From NCBI RefSeq assembly GCF_000204055.1, contig NW_006768777.1, positions 696,036 through 760,035 of the forward strand: a DNA stretch of 64,000 nucleotides, written 5' to 3'. The stretch is from Melampsora larici-populina 98AG31. Lineage: Eukaryota; Basidiomycota; Pucciniomycetes; Pucciniales; Melampsoraceae. Shown here piece after piece: positions 46,390-57,222 of this stretch (its first letter is position 1; the number at the start of each line of letters is the position of its first letter). A program made the position numbers and the translations under genes. A model generated the notes under the pieces. It made no database searches and was not told where the DNA came from. It saw only the letters and a list, made by a program, of their open reading frames with translations.

Positions 46390-46800
46390 GAAATCCAGAA
46401 AGCGGGTCTTGCAATCTTGGGAGAACTGCCATCTTGTGCGACTAATAGTCGCACGGCATCCGAACTTGAAGTAAAGCTAAAGAGGTCTGTGGATTTCATT
46501 TCCTTATGACCTTGAATTTTTTGTAATATGTGTGGTACTCCTTAAACTTATCAAAGTCCCTCCCCGCCCGAGTCGTCGAGGGAGGGAGGGAGGGTACTCC
46601 TTGTCACAAACTTGATCCTAGTTCATACCTCGTTTGTTTGATCGATAATTCTGTCCTCAAAGTTATTTACTAGATTTTAGAGTCTAGAGATCCATGTACA
46701 AAACATATCATGGATTGAGAGCTAGACCGTGAAAACGAGGAGATCTGTTTCATCTCGTAAGATGATTCCTTTACAAGATGGAATCGTTCAACAGACGTTC
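46390..46800 (-). repeat. orphan upstream element 2, no gene attached
   Basis: Shares AGAACTGCC and ACGGCATC with the orphan at 43740, then CTTGTCACAAACTTGATC and the weaker downstream motifs. No oxygenase exons are associated. A purine/pyrimidine-rich hairpin (CCCTCCC ... GGGAGGG) lies at about 46558-46595. Confidence 0.55.
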
Positions 46801-47735
46801 ATTTGAAGAAATCTGAAGGGAAGGGTGAGGCAAGGTGGAGATGATCTTGGTGAAGAACAAGGGAAACCATGTCTTTCTGAAACCAGTGAATCCTTTTGAA
46901 TTTTTCAAAACAAATTGTGACTCCTTGACCAATTCAAAGATGCCAAGACGTTTAAGCTAGCTGATTTCGTATGTATATGCAATCGTAGCCAAAAGCATAG
47001 GATAGAGATGATCCTTTTGACAAAACATCAAGCCTGAAACCCGTCTCAAAGACCCCATGAAGGCTATTTTTGTATTGTTTGAACGGTTTGAATCTTGAAA
47101 CAGAAGATGGTTTTTGAACCCAAAGGGAACTTATCTTCATAGGGTCTTGGCTTCCAAGCTTAAATAGGACGCTTGGGATGCGAGTCAAGAAGCCACAGAC
47201 TACCATCTCAAGCTGTGCAAGAGAATTGGTATAAGATCATCAGCTTGGCTTGGGCTGGAAGTGAAGGATGTGATTTTGAAAGCTTGATACATAATTTGGA
47301 TGCTGGGTATTGATAAAGAGAGAAAGCAGTTGAATTGGATTTGAGTTGATAGTTTGGTGATTTGAAGAGTTTACAGTTCAAGATGAAGTGATGAGCTGAT
47401 ATGGCAAATTGAAGTTTTGATTTGATTACGATTTGGAAGTTCTTTCTTGTTAAAGCTAAAGTGCATCCTTCAATCTCAGTCTCAGTTTGTTTAATAGTCT
47501 GAGTGTCAGTCTCCTTGTTGTCTCAGTCTTGACTTCATTGAAACTGGTAAAATCTAAAACGATTTATGTATGTACCTCAACTTAGACCTTCATCGGTTAC
47601 CATTCGAGTCATTTAGATTCGTTTCAGCTTCTCAGACCAGACTACCGATTCATCCATTTTGATCAACCATTCTTCAAATATCAATACAATCCAATTCGAT
47701 TCATCTTCTCAATCTATTTCCTTCGACCCGTGGTG
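46801..47735. other. upstream region of the flippase gene
   Basis: No gene. C/T-rich tracts with CAGTCTC-like repeats at about 47475-47530, followed by the probable 5' leader of the P4-ATPase. A minus-strand frame of 84 codons (46952-47206) has no support. Confidence 0.4.
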
Positions 47736-50700
47736 ATGTCAAATCACATCTTGGGCGACGACGAATCAGACGACGATTTCGGTGCATTCAATTCTCAACA
47801 TCAACAACATCAACAATATCGACCTACTATTCAAATTAACTCGAACCCTTCTTCTCGTCAAGTTCCTCAAGATCCTTTCTCTCCTCTAGAATACCATCAA
47901 AACCCACTGGAATCTCATCAACCTTATTATCATTCATCTTCTCATCATCTTCAAGAAGGTTATCATCCTCATAGTCCAGCTGACGAAGAAGATACTGTAT
48001 TTCAATCTGAACGAAAACATCAATCCACTTCAACCGGGATCTCAGGATTTGAACAAGATCAAAACCCCGCATCGTATAGCGGTGGTAATCCAAGTAACCC
48101 TTTGGGTACTATGCAAGATCTTTCACATAGTCAACAAGCACCTGCATATCAACCCTTCTTTGACGAATCAGATAGTCCTCAGGAACATCATCGTAATATG
48201 AGTTCAAACTCAAATGGATTGTATGCTTCACTAGCCAATCGTCGTCGATCAACTCTTCCAAACTCGAGTTCTATGGAATCTGGTTTACCACTTTCTTACA
48301 CAGGAGCCATGCCAGCTGGCATTCCACCTCCTTCAGCTCAAGGATCGAAGTGGGCATTAGAAGATGATTATGAAGACGATCTATCTGGTATTCGAAGTAT
48401 ACCGCTTGTTGATGCACCTGGTGGACCGAGTAATACATCAAGTAAATGGGCTCAACAGAAAACTAAACAACCGTCAATGAAGCAAAGGATCACAGATCTG
48501 TTCAGTAGACAGCCAAAGGAGCTCACTGGAGAACGGCTGATATACCTCAACGATGTAGCTCGTAATGAACGCGAATTCAAGTACATGAGTAACTATGTTA
48601 GTACAACCAAGTATAATGTGGTCACATTCTTACCCAAGTTTCTTCTAGGTACGTATCTTTCATTCCACTAGTTTTGGGGTATCACATCATTCGTATCAAT
48701 ATATGCTAACTTGGTTCTTTTCTTCTTGATCCCAGAACAATTCAGTAAATACGCCAATCTCTTCTTCCTCTTCACCGCTTGCATTCAACAAATCCCCAAC
48801 GTATCCCCCACAAATCAATACACTACTATCGCACCCCTCTCTCTAGTTCTTTTGGTAGCAGCCTTTAAGGAAATGACAGAAGACATCAAACGTCGGAACT
48901 CAGACTCAGAACTTAATGCACGTCATGCTCAAGTTCTTGTTGGTTCATCATTTGTTGAGAAGCCTTGGCGTGATATCAAAGTAGGAGATGTAGTCCGACT
49001 CGAGTCAAATCAACATTTCCCTGCAGATATCGTCCTGCTCGCCTCTTCTGAACCGGATGGTCTTGCTTACATTGAGACAAGTAATTTAGATGGTGAAACA
49101 AACTTGAAGATCAAACAAGCTCATCCTAGTACAAGTAACCTGACAAGCCCTTCTATGGTCGCCAGCTTGAGTGGTCACCTTCGATCTGAACATCCAAATA
49201 ACTCACTTTATACTTATGAAGGTACCTTAACCATTCAATCGCATGGGAATAGCGAAAAGGATATCCCACTCAGTCCTGATCAGATGTTATTGAGAGGTGC
49301 TCAACTTCGGAATACAGCATGGATGTATGGTTTGGTTGTGTTTACTGGTCATGAAACAAAATTGATGAGGAATGCAACGTGCGTGTTGGGTCTTGCGCTC
49401 GCGAGAGCCTACTGGCATCTTTTATCATCATTTCATCTGGCTTTAAGTAATCATACTTTTTTGATTGATATCTTACAGGGCAACACCTATTAAGCGAACA
49501 GCAGTTGAACGAATGGTGAATGTGCAGATTGTGTTTCTGTTCATCATCTTACTGGTTTTGTCTGTTGGGTCTTCTGCCGGAAGTTTCATCAGAACGGTGA
49601 GTTTTTTGTATTCCATATCGCTGAGATTCTTAGTGTCTAAATGGCCCGTTTTTGTTCCTTTTGGTAGTATTCAAACAGTGGTCAAATGTGGTATCTATTG
49701 GAACCAGCGACTGCAGGGGGAGGCAAGCTGACGACGTTTATCGAAGATATCCTGACGTTCATCATTCTTTATAACAACCTTATCCCTATCTCGTGAGTTG
49801 TTCTTGCATCCTGTTCAATTATATCTCTAGGGTGGATCTTTGAGGGTCTGATTTACCAATGTTTGACCATTGATAGGCTCATCGTGACAATGGAAGTGGT
49901 CAAGTTTCAGCAAGCAGTCTTGATCAATTCGGATCTGGATATGTACTATTCAGTTTCTGATACACCCGCTCTCTGTCGAACATCCTCACTAGTAGAAGAA
50001 CTAGGCCAAATCGAATATGTCTTTTCAGATAAAACAGGAACACTTACGCGTAACGAAATGGAATTCAGACAATGTTCAGTAGCCGGGATTGCTTATGCTG
50101 ATATAGTTGAAGAACATAAAAGAGGAGAAGTCTTTTCATTTGATGATTTAGCTAAAAACTTACAAAAAGGAGATGATCGAAGTAAAGTGTTATCTGAGTT
50201 TTTAACTTTATTGGCTACTTGTCATACGGTGATTCCTGAAGAAAAGGATGGGAAAGTGATTTATCAAGCTAGTAGTCCTGATGAAGCTGCTCTAGTTGCT
50301 GGTGCAGAAGTTTTGAAGCACCGATTTACAGTCAGTGATTCTCTCGCTTTACATCCTGACACGATCGTTGATAGTTTTTTTTCTTTTTTCTTAAAGGTTC
50401 GTAAACCTCAGTCTATCATGATTGAAGTGAATGGGCGTCAACAAGAGTTTCAGGTGCTCAACATTCTCGAATTCAATAGTACACGTAAAAGGATGTCATC
50501 AATTGTCCGTGCACCGGATGGAAAGATCAAGCTGTATTGTAAAGGTGCTGATACGGTGATCCTTGAACGTTGTGCAGCCCATCAACCATATAAAGATTCA
50601 ACATTAGTTCATCTAGAAGAATATGCTACAGAAGGATTAAGGACACTATGTATTGCGATGCGAGATATTCCAGAAGAAGAATATAAACCATGGTCAGCTA

Positions 50701-53288
50701 TATATGATAAAGCAGCAGGAACAGTCAATGGACGTACAGAAGCATTAGATAAAGCATCAGAATTGATTGAAAAGAATTTATTTTTATTAGGAGCTACAGC
50801 TATTGAAGATAAATTACAAGAAGGAGTACCTGATACGATTTATACATTACAACAAGCTGGTATCAAAGTTTGGGTCCTAACCGGTGATCGACAAGAAACG
50901 GCGATCAATATCGGATTAAGTTGTAAATTGATTTCTGAAAGTATGAGTTTAGTGATTGTGAATGAAGAAACATCAGATGCAACAAATGAGTTTATTAATA
51001 AGAAATTATTGGCCATCAAAAGTCAAAAAAATGTGGGCGATTTAGAAGAATTAGCTTTAGTGATTGGTATGTAATCTTTCATCTCTTTCGGAATTCTTAA
51101 CCTTGTAATCGGGGTTTTTTGACCAACGCCTTTTTGTTCTTTGTTTTTTTTTTGTTTTTTTAGATGGAAAAAGTTTAGGGTTTGCTTTGGATCGATCTAT
51201 GTCTAAGTCTTTTCTAGAACTTGCTATTTTATGTAAAGCAGTTGTGTGTTGTAAGACTCTCATCTTAATTTTTCATATTCGCTATATCCCTTCACAAATG
51301 ATAACGTTTGTTTACAATTAATGTTTCTCTATGAACTTTTGAATTTTTCAATAGGTCGAGTCTCACCATTACAAAAAGCATTAGTAGTCAAACTGGTGAA
51401 GAAGAATGTAAAAGGTTCAATTACTTTAGCTATTGGAGATGGAGCCAATGATGTCAGTATGATTCAAGCGGCTCATGTTGGAGTGGGGATTAGTGGTGTA
51501 GAAGGATTACAAGCTGCTAGATCGGCAGATGTGGCGATTAGTCAATTTAGGTTTTTGAAAAAACTTTTATTGGTTCATGGGACTTGGAGTTATGTTAGAT
51601 TAAGTAAATTGATCTTGTATTCGTAAGTTTACCTTTGATTCAAAAAGTGTTTCAACCTTTTTAAGGCTTAGTATTAATCACTGTTTTTGTTTGGATTTTG
51701 GGCTTTGATAGTTTTTATAAGGTTTGTGTTTCTAAAGAAGTGACATTAGGAGTTAAAGATTTCATAAGTGGCTGAGAATGATTCTGTACATTTCTTTTCG
51801 TAGAATATCACACTGTATCTCATTGGGTTTTATGTGAGTCCCATAGAGAATCCTTTGTGACATCACTTCCATTTAGTGTGTATTTATGAATTTTTTTTAT
51901 CTGATATTTATAGTTTTCATTTGTCAATGGATTTTCCGGTCAAGTTTTATTTGAATCATGGACATTAACGTTTTATAATGTAATCTTCACAGGTATACAA
52001 GACCAGAACCTTATCCTTTCTTTGTTCAACTCTTAGCTAATGTTTAATAACCCTTATCTAGTGATGCCTCCATTCGTTTTGGGTGTCTTTGATCAATTTG
52101 TTAGTGCTCGGATGTTGGATCGATATCCTGAATTATATACACTAGGTCAACGAAATGTTTTTGTAAGTTGAGATTCTATCTAACTTACCTTCAAATGGGT
52201 TGGTCAACGAATTAAGTTTATGCTTGGTTTGATCGATTAGTTTACTAGAAGGATATTTTGGGAATGGGTGGCTACAGCTGTCTTTCACTCGATCGTAAGT
52301 GTACCTTTGAACATCATGATACAAAAAAATCAGACTTCATCTGATCCTTTTTTTTACTAGATCATCTTCTTCTTTACGGCTGTGATCTTCAATCAAGATT
52401 TGATTCTTAATCAGGGTTGGATCTCGGGTCAATGGGTTTGGGGTACAACTGCTTATCTTGTGACTCTGATGACTGTATTAGGAAAAGCAGCTTTAATATC
52501 AGAGTAAGTTTTTGGAAATCGAATTCCATTCAGGAAAAAAAAAAGATCAGATGATTGAAAAACTGATGTCTTCTATTTGATTTGTCAATCAAGTCTTTGG
52601 ACCAAATGGACTTTATTAGCTATTCCAGGATCGTTTGCATTGACGATGATCATCTTACCACTCTATGCTACGATTGCACCAAAGATTGGAGTTAGTAAAG
52701 AGTATTATAATTTGATGCCTAGAATGTTATCTTCACCTGTTTTCTATTTAGCTTTATTTTTGATTCCTGTGACTTGTTTGATACGAGATTTGGCTTGGAA
52801 AGGGTATGTGAATTTGATTGATTGATTGATGGTTGAGATTGATGATCTGAAGTAAGAAATCATTGATGGACTTGATGTTCTTTTTTTTTTTTAGCTATAA
52901 GAGATTGTTTAGACCTGAATCTTATCATGTAGTACAAGAAATTCAAAAATTCAATTTACCTGATTATAGACCAAGAATGGAACAATTTCAAAAAGTAAGT
53001 CGATTTGAAGACTAAAATCAAACTTGAGATTTTCACAATTGATTGATTTTTTCTTCTGGGTGTTTTCTTTTGTACTAACTATAGGCTATTAAGAAAGTTA
53101 GAGCAGTTCAAAGGTTGAGAAGGAATAGAGGATTTGCATTTTCACAAACTGAAGAAGGACAAGAACAATTGATTAGAAGTTATGATGTAAGATTGATTTT
53201 GATTTTTTAGGATATCCTGAAAATCGATGATGACGGTGATGGGTTTTTTTCTTTGATATAGACAACTATTCAAAAAGCAAAAGGATGA
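47736..53288 (+). CDS. P4-type ATPase, DRS2-like phospholipid flippase
   Basis: Eighteen exons from ATG 47736: -48648, 48736-49378, 49479-49596, 49668-49792, 49877-50330, 50397-51066, 51164-51250, 51355-51622, 51712-51721, 51804-51833, 51914-51992, 52062-52162, 52241-52294, 52361-52503, 52594-52803, 52895-52994, 53085-53186, 53262-53288. They total 4134 nt, giving 1377 aa (yeast Drs2 is about 1355). After a disordered Gln/His-rich N-terminus come [20 protein letters not shown] (TM1), LDGETNLK (actuator loop), NLIPISL (TM4, P4-specific), [10 protein letters not shown] (phosphorylated Asp), [20 protein letters not shown] and the C-terminal [12 protein letters not shown]. With a Cdc50 partner the enzyme flips phosphatidylserine/ethanolamine to the cytosolic leaflet of Golgi/endosome membranes. 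Closest type: DRS2/ATP8A. Confidence 0.95.
50331..50396 (+). other. stop-free 66-nt intron inside the flippase ATP-binding region
   Basis: GTCAGT donor, T-rich tract and AAAG acceptor. The length is a multiple of three and contains no stop. Removing it restores the family sequence HRFT-VRKPQS. Left in, it would insert 22 hydrophobic/mixed residues in the nucleotide-binding domain. Confidence 0.75.
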
Positions 53289-55317
53289 TACTTGATTCTT
53301 AAATGAAACTTGAAACTCGAAAATCAACTTTTCAATCTTCTTTTCGTTTCCTTATTTTTTTTATATGAAATTGCTTGTTTAATAGAAACTTCTTATACTT
53401 GACGTTACTTTTACTTTTACTTTACTTTAACTATTTTAAATCTTAAAACTCTTTACTCTTTATGATCGTATAAAAGATGACTTATTTATATAATGTTTTT
53501 TTTCTTTTGTTTTTCTTTTCATGTTGTTTTTTTGGTGGGGTTTTTTTACAAGTTGTTGATTCATGATGTCTTTGTGTGTGTGTGTTTGTGTGTTTATGGT
53601 TTCCTTCGTTTTATTCATTTTTAAAATATTCTTTTTTTTTCGCATTAGATTATAATCTTTTTTTTTGTTTTTTTGTTTTTTTTACTTACCCAACCAGACT
53701 TTTTTGAACGGAAAAAAAACATAAACTTTTTTTTTTTTTTTTGGTTTTTTGATTATGATTATGAATATTGATTTATTGAGGTTTATGATTGATTACATAG
53801 GATTTAAGGAGTCATTAATAATTAGAAATTGAGTGGTGAAAAAAAATATAAATAAATTTGGGAAATGTGATGTGTGTGTGTGATTTGATTTGATTTGATT
53901 TTGTTTTGTGATACGTGTGTAGCTTTGTTAAAGTGTTTATTTTTATTTGATTTTTTTCTTTGTGTGGTTTGATTTGTTGTCAATTTTCATTTTTTAATTT
54001 TTTTCTCAAAATATCAATTTTACCCAGTTATTACACTACCTTACATATTTATATTTTCTTTTTTTTTAAAAAAGTTTATTCTTTGTTTGATAGAAATTAC
54101 ATTTTTTCATTTATTAAAATCTTTTTTTTTCAAATCTGAAGAGTTATCTAAACTTAACATATACCATTTTTGAAAACACTTTGATTAAAATTGAAGGACT
54201 ATAGGTTTAGTAAAAAAATTGTAGTATGTACATTTTGATCAGAATTTTTTTCTTGATTACTGACTGGCTGAGAAGACCTTGCAAATTTTCAAAAAAAAAT
54301 GGGTACATAGGTAGGATTAAATGTTTTGGAATCATAACACATGTATAAGTTGATTAAGAAAGGAAATTGAAGAGATGAACAAAAAAACCCTCTGAAGACT
54401 CAGACTCAAGAAACCATTTTGCATAATTTAAATTGTTTTGTTTCCTTGAACTGCTTATCTCTAACTCATGAACTTCAAGTATAAGAAGAAACCTTAAACT
54501 TTTCAAACAAATCATTCCTTTTCCAAATCCTCCTACACCTTTTATCATTTTTAACTTATGGTACACTTTGATCTTCCAGGCACTAAAATCTTTAAAACAT
54601 CACTTTCTCTTGACTTAATGTGGGGATTTGTTTATACTTTTTTCTTCTTATCATATACACTTTTTTGGTTGGGAAGGGGTTTTGGGTGGAGGTTTTGGTT
54701 TTAGAACAGGTCAAAAAAGAGGTGAATTCATGTTTATTTAACATTTTTTAACAAAATCTAATCAACTTCATACACTTTGAAACAAACAATGAATTACATA
54801 ATACCTGTTGGACCCCTACGTGATTGTTTATTTGAAATATTCATAATTCAGACACGACTGGCCGTTGTAGGGGTGTCTACCCAGGTCTTGATGAGGGTCA
54901 TAGTGGTGGGGAAGATGGCGCTTGGCAGCTGGGGATTGATCAAGCATCTTTTTTGTGCTTTATAGATCAACTTTCTTTGTGGTGATATTCTGAGGTGGGG
55001 GGAATAGAGCTTGATGATGCAAGGGAAGGAGGTTCACACGGTGGATACCACTAAAGTTGAAAAGCGCGTCCGGACTGCAAGAAATACACGAGCATTCATG
55101 TTGCGCAGCACGAAGATGAGTTGTACGATATAATTCAACAAGGTAAGGGTTATTGTGACTCTTTCGACTAATACAACAATGATTAATGATCAGTACAAGC
55201 CACCTAGTTGGTGTGGAAAGCTATGAGGATTCTGTAATGAGTCAAGCTAATAAAAAAATGCTACAAGGTATATGATGATATCAACAGAATAATTTAAGAA
55301 ACGATACAATGCAGAGA
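53289..55317. other. 2 kb AT-rich, no gene seen
   Basis: The T-rich 3' flank of the flippase gene includes TG and TGATT microsatellites (about 53575-53600, 53875-53910) and long T runs (53725-53745). The stretch 54780-55300 is less biased but carries no supportable frame. Confidence 0.45.
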
Positions 55318-55833
55318 TCAAAGGGCAATGTCATTGGGCATAGTGTTGTTTGCATCGGACTGCATCATAGGCATCATTTCTCCAGAGTGAAAAATTGGGT
55401 CTTCGCTTGACTATGAAGTTTTGAAAAATTAAGAAAAAGTAAAAGTCAGCGTAAGATAAAGAAGGCCAATCAATGATGTCACAGTACTGACATTTTCAAT
55501 GGGGTTTGGCACAGAGTGTGCATCAGGCATGAATACAGGCGGATTATCATCTGAACCTCCCTCACCACCTTGTGAATGAATTCCTCGTCGAACGTTGTAA
55601 AGGGATTGTAAGGGTGAAATAGTGGTATAGGTGACCGGTGGCAGGCCATTTATTCCATGTGTGACGGTGGTCGTCACTGGTGAGGCTCCTTGATCACTAT
55701 TATATGAAGTGGTGGTGTACTCGTTGTAAGATTGCATGGGACTATTGAATCCGTATGATAAAGGTGGCAGCGCATTGATGAAATTGAAACTAGCAAGGAA
55801 AATTGCGACGAAGACGATTGAAGAAGTATGCAT
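55318..55833 (-). CDS. small secreted protein, two exons
   Basis: Exons 55833-55492 and 55410-55318 give 144 aa. A clear signal peptide (MHTSSIVFVAIFLASFNFINA) precedes LPPLSYGFNSPMQS. A second, similar block, LPPVTYTTISPLQSLYNVRR, lies 40 residues later, so the mature part is an imperfect internal repeat. The protein has no cysteines after the signal. The donor GTCAGT and acceptor CATAG join in phase 0 to a frame ending SDANNTMPNDIAL. If the intron stays in, the protein ends instead with a hydrophobic tail (TSLIGLLYLTLTFTFS) that resembles a GPI-anchor signal, so two forms are possible. It is part of a group of three secreted-protein genes on this strand. Function unknown; a rust candidate secreted protein. 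Confidence 0.65.
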
Positions 55834-56235
55834 TGTATGTTGTTATAGTGGGTTGAGAGATGGGTTTAAATGTTAGTGCCTTGAAATATTTTTGTATGGG
55901 ATTCTCGAAAAGTGGCCGCCATTCATGCTCTTCTTATAATCCGCGAAATTGAAAAATTGAGATGTCATACCAAATCCTGACCAGCAAGGTAGATCAAGTG
56001 TATGTCTGAGATGTTCTGGGCCAGACCACACTCTCAGAAGCTCTCAAAGATGACGTGCAATCAGACCGGAATTTTGATGCATGGAAGTCAGACCACCTAG
56101 GACCAACGAGCTGATATTTCAGTTAATCAAACAAGGTCAATCGGCCTCTGGTCAAACCAGTCAGCACTCTCCTGATCAGCCAGAGTTGACATAATCAGAG
56201 GTGAAACTGAATTGTCCGCAATACCTCACGGATGA
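55834..56235. other. intergenic spacer between two secreted-protein genes
   Basis: Contains the upstream region of the gene at 55318-55833. No frame of interest. Confidence 0.4.
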
Positions 56236-56572
56236 CTAGATAGGAGTCGAACATTCACAAAGGCAGTTGACTCTGAAGAGGGAGTACAACAGAAACTTGA
56301 AAGCAACTTGGCATGCAATTCCAATTGCGTGAGAGCAAGAAGTACATTTATCGCTCGCGTTCCAGGGGAAACATTGATTAAATTCATAAACGCTCCAGGC
56401 AGTCTGGTTAACAAACGAATGATTTTTAACACAAACTATCACATCTTTTATCATACTCTTCATCATTTTCATTTTTAAGGGAACATTGAACTTGAGAGGG
56501 TCGAGATTTTTTCTATGAGACCAAAACACACTGCCCGAAGGTTCCTAACAATGCCAGACCGAACAAATTCAT
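56236..56572 (-). CDS. cysteine-rich small secreted protein, splice model tentative
   Basis: ATG at 56572 starts MNLFGLALLGTFGQC, a plausible signal peptide, but that frame stops soon. In another frame a cysteine-rich stretch follows: DVIVCVKNHSFVNQTAW, EFNQCFPWNASDKCTSC, IGIACQVAF and RVNCLCEC, ending at TAG 56236-56238. Splicing from a GTGTGT donor just after the signal peptide to an AG about 76 nt downstream joins the two in phase and gives about 86 aa with eight cysteines. The acceptor lacks a pyrimidine tract, so a frameshifted pseudogene is the alternative. The layout (signal peptide plus many cysteines, between two other secreted genes) supports a candidate effector-type protein. No family is recognised. 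Confidence 0.45.
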
Positions 56573-56730
56573 TGAAAGACCGAGAAAGGATCCAAATTGA
56601 CAGACGGACGTGAAACTTTTTAAAAACAGAACAGTATGCCTATCAGCCAACTATCATCAACGGACACAATCAAATTGTTGTAATCTTACTTGGGTTTTAA
56701 AGAGCCGTCTCGAAAGCGTGAAAGTCCAAA

Positions 56731-57222
56731 TCACTGTGCACTCCCACTGATAGTATTGGTGCTGATTGCTCTTTTGACTCGGACACGACGCCAATGACCA
56801 TCAACATCCCCACTAATCATGTCGGGTTTATATTCTCGTTTGACTCGATCACGACGCCCGATGAGACCATCATGATCTCCACCAATCATCTCGGTTTTAA
56901 TCCCTCGTTTGACTCGATAACGACCCCAAATACCGGGTTTCCCTGGATCCTCAGTCACGATTTTTTTGTCAATTGATCGTTTGCTACGAGGTCTACCGGG
57001 GTTTTCCCAGTCATCGCCATCGTCAGATCCACTGATTATGTTAGGAATATAGTCGGCAACTTCATTTGCGCGTTTGTGGAGCAAGACGCCTTCAGATAAG
57101 ACATTGGCATTCTGAGTATCACGTGGTTGAAGGCGATGTTCTGAAGCGGTTTGAGGATTGATTGATGAACTATGAGCCAACTGAGCGTAGATGAAGATAG
57201 CCGAGAGGTAAGTGATCAACAT
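56731..57222 (-). CDS. secreted precursor with repeated Lys-Arg-bounded peptides (KEP-like)
   Basis: Single exon of 163 aa, ATG at 57222. The N-terminus MLITYLSAIFIYAQLAHS is a signal peptide. Lys-Arg pairs sit at residues 50-51, 81-82, 105-106, 128-129 and 150-151 and divide the rest into peptides of about 29, 22, 21, 20 and 12 residues. The last units are similar: TEMIGGDHDGLIGRRDRV-KR, PDMISGDVDGHWRRVRV-KR, then NTISGSAQ. The first, NIISGSDDGDDW, shares the ISG-acidic core. At DNA level the repeats are about 66-72 bp long. This is the design of kexin-processed fungal repeat precursors (yeast alpha-factor style, KEP genes, and dikaritin RiPP precursors). No cysteines are present. No UstYa-like oxidase gene is seen nearby, so an unmodified secreted peptide is more likely than a RiPP. 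Confidence 0.82.
   Translation of the reverse strand: MLITYLSAIFIYAQLAHSSSINPQTASEHRLQPRDTQNANVLSEGVLLHKRANEVADYIPNIISGSDDGDDWENPGRPRSKRSIDKKIVTEDPGKPGIWGRYRVKRGIKTEMIGGDHDGLIGRRDRVKREYKPDMISGDVDGHWRRVRVKRAISTNTISGSAQ

Noticed and set aside
53725..53745. Long T runs as regulatory sites or terminators
   Set aside because: Part of general T-richness of 3' flanks in this genome; no specific function supported.
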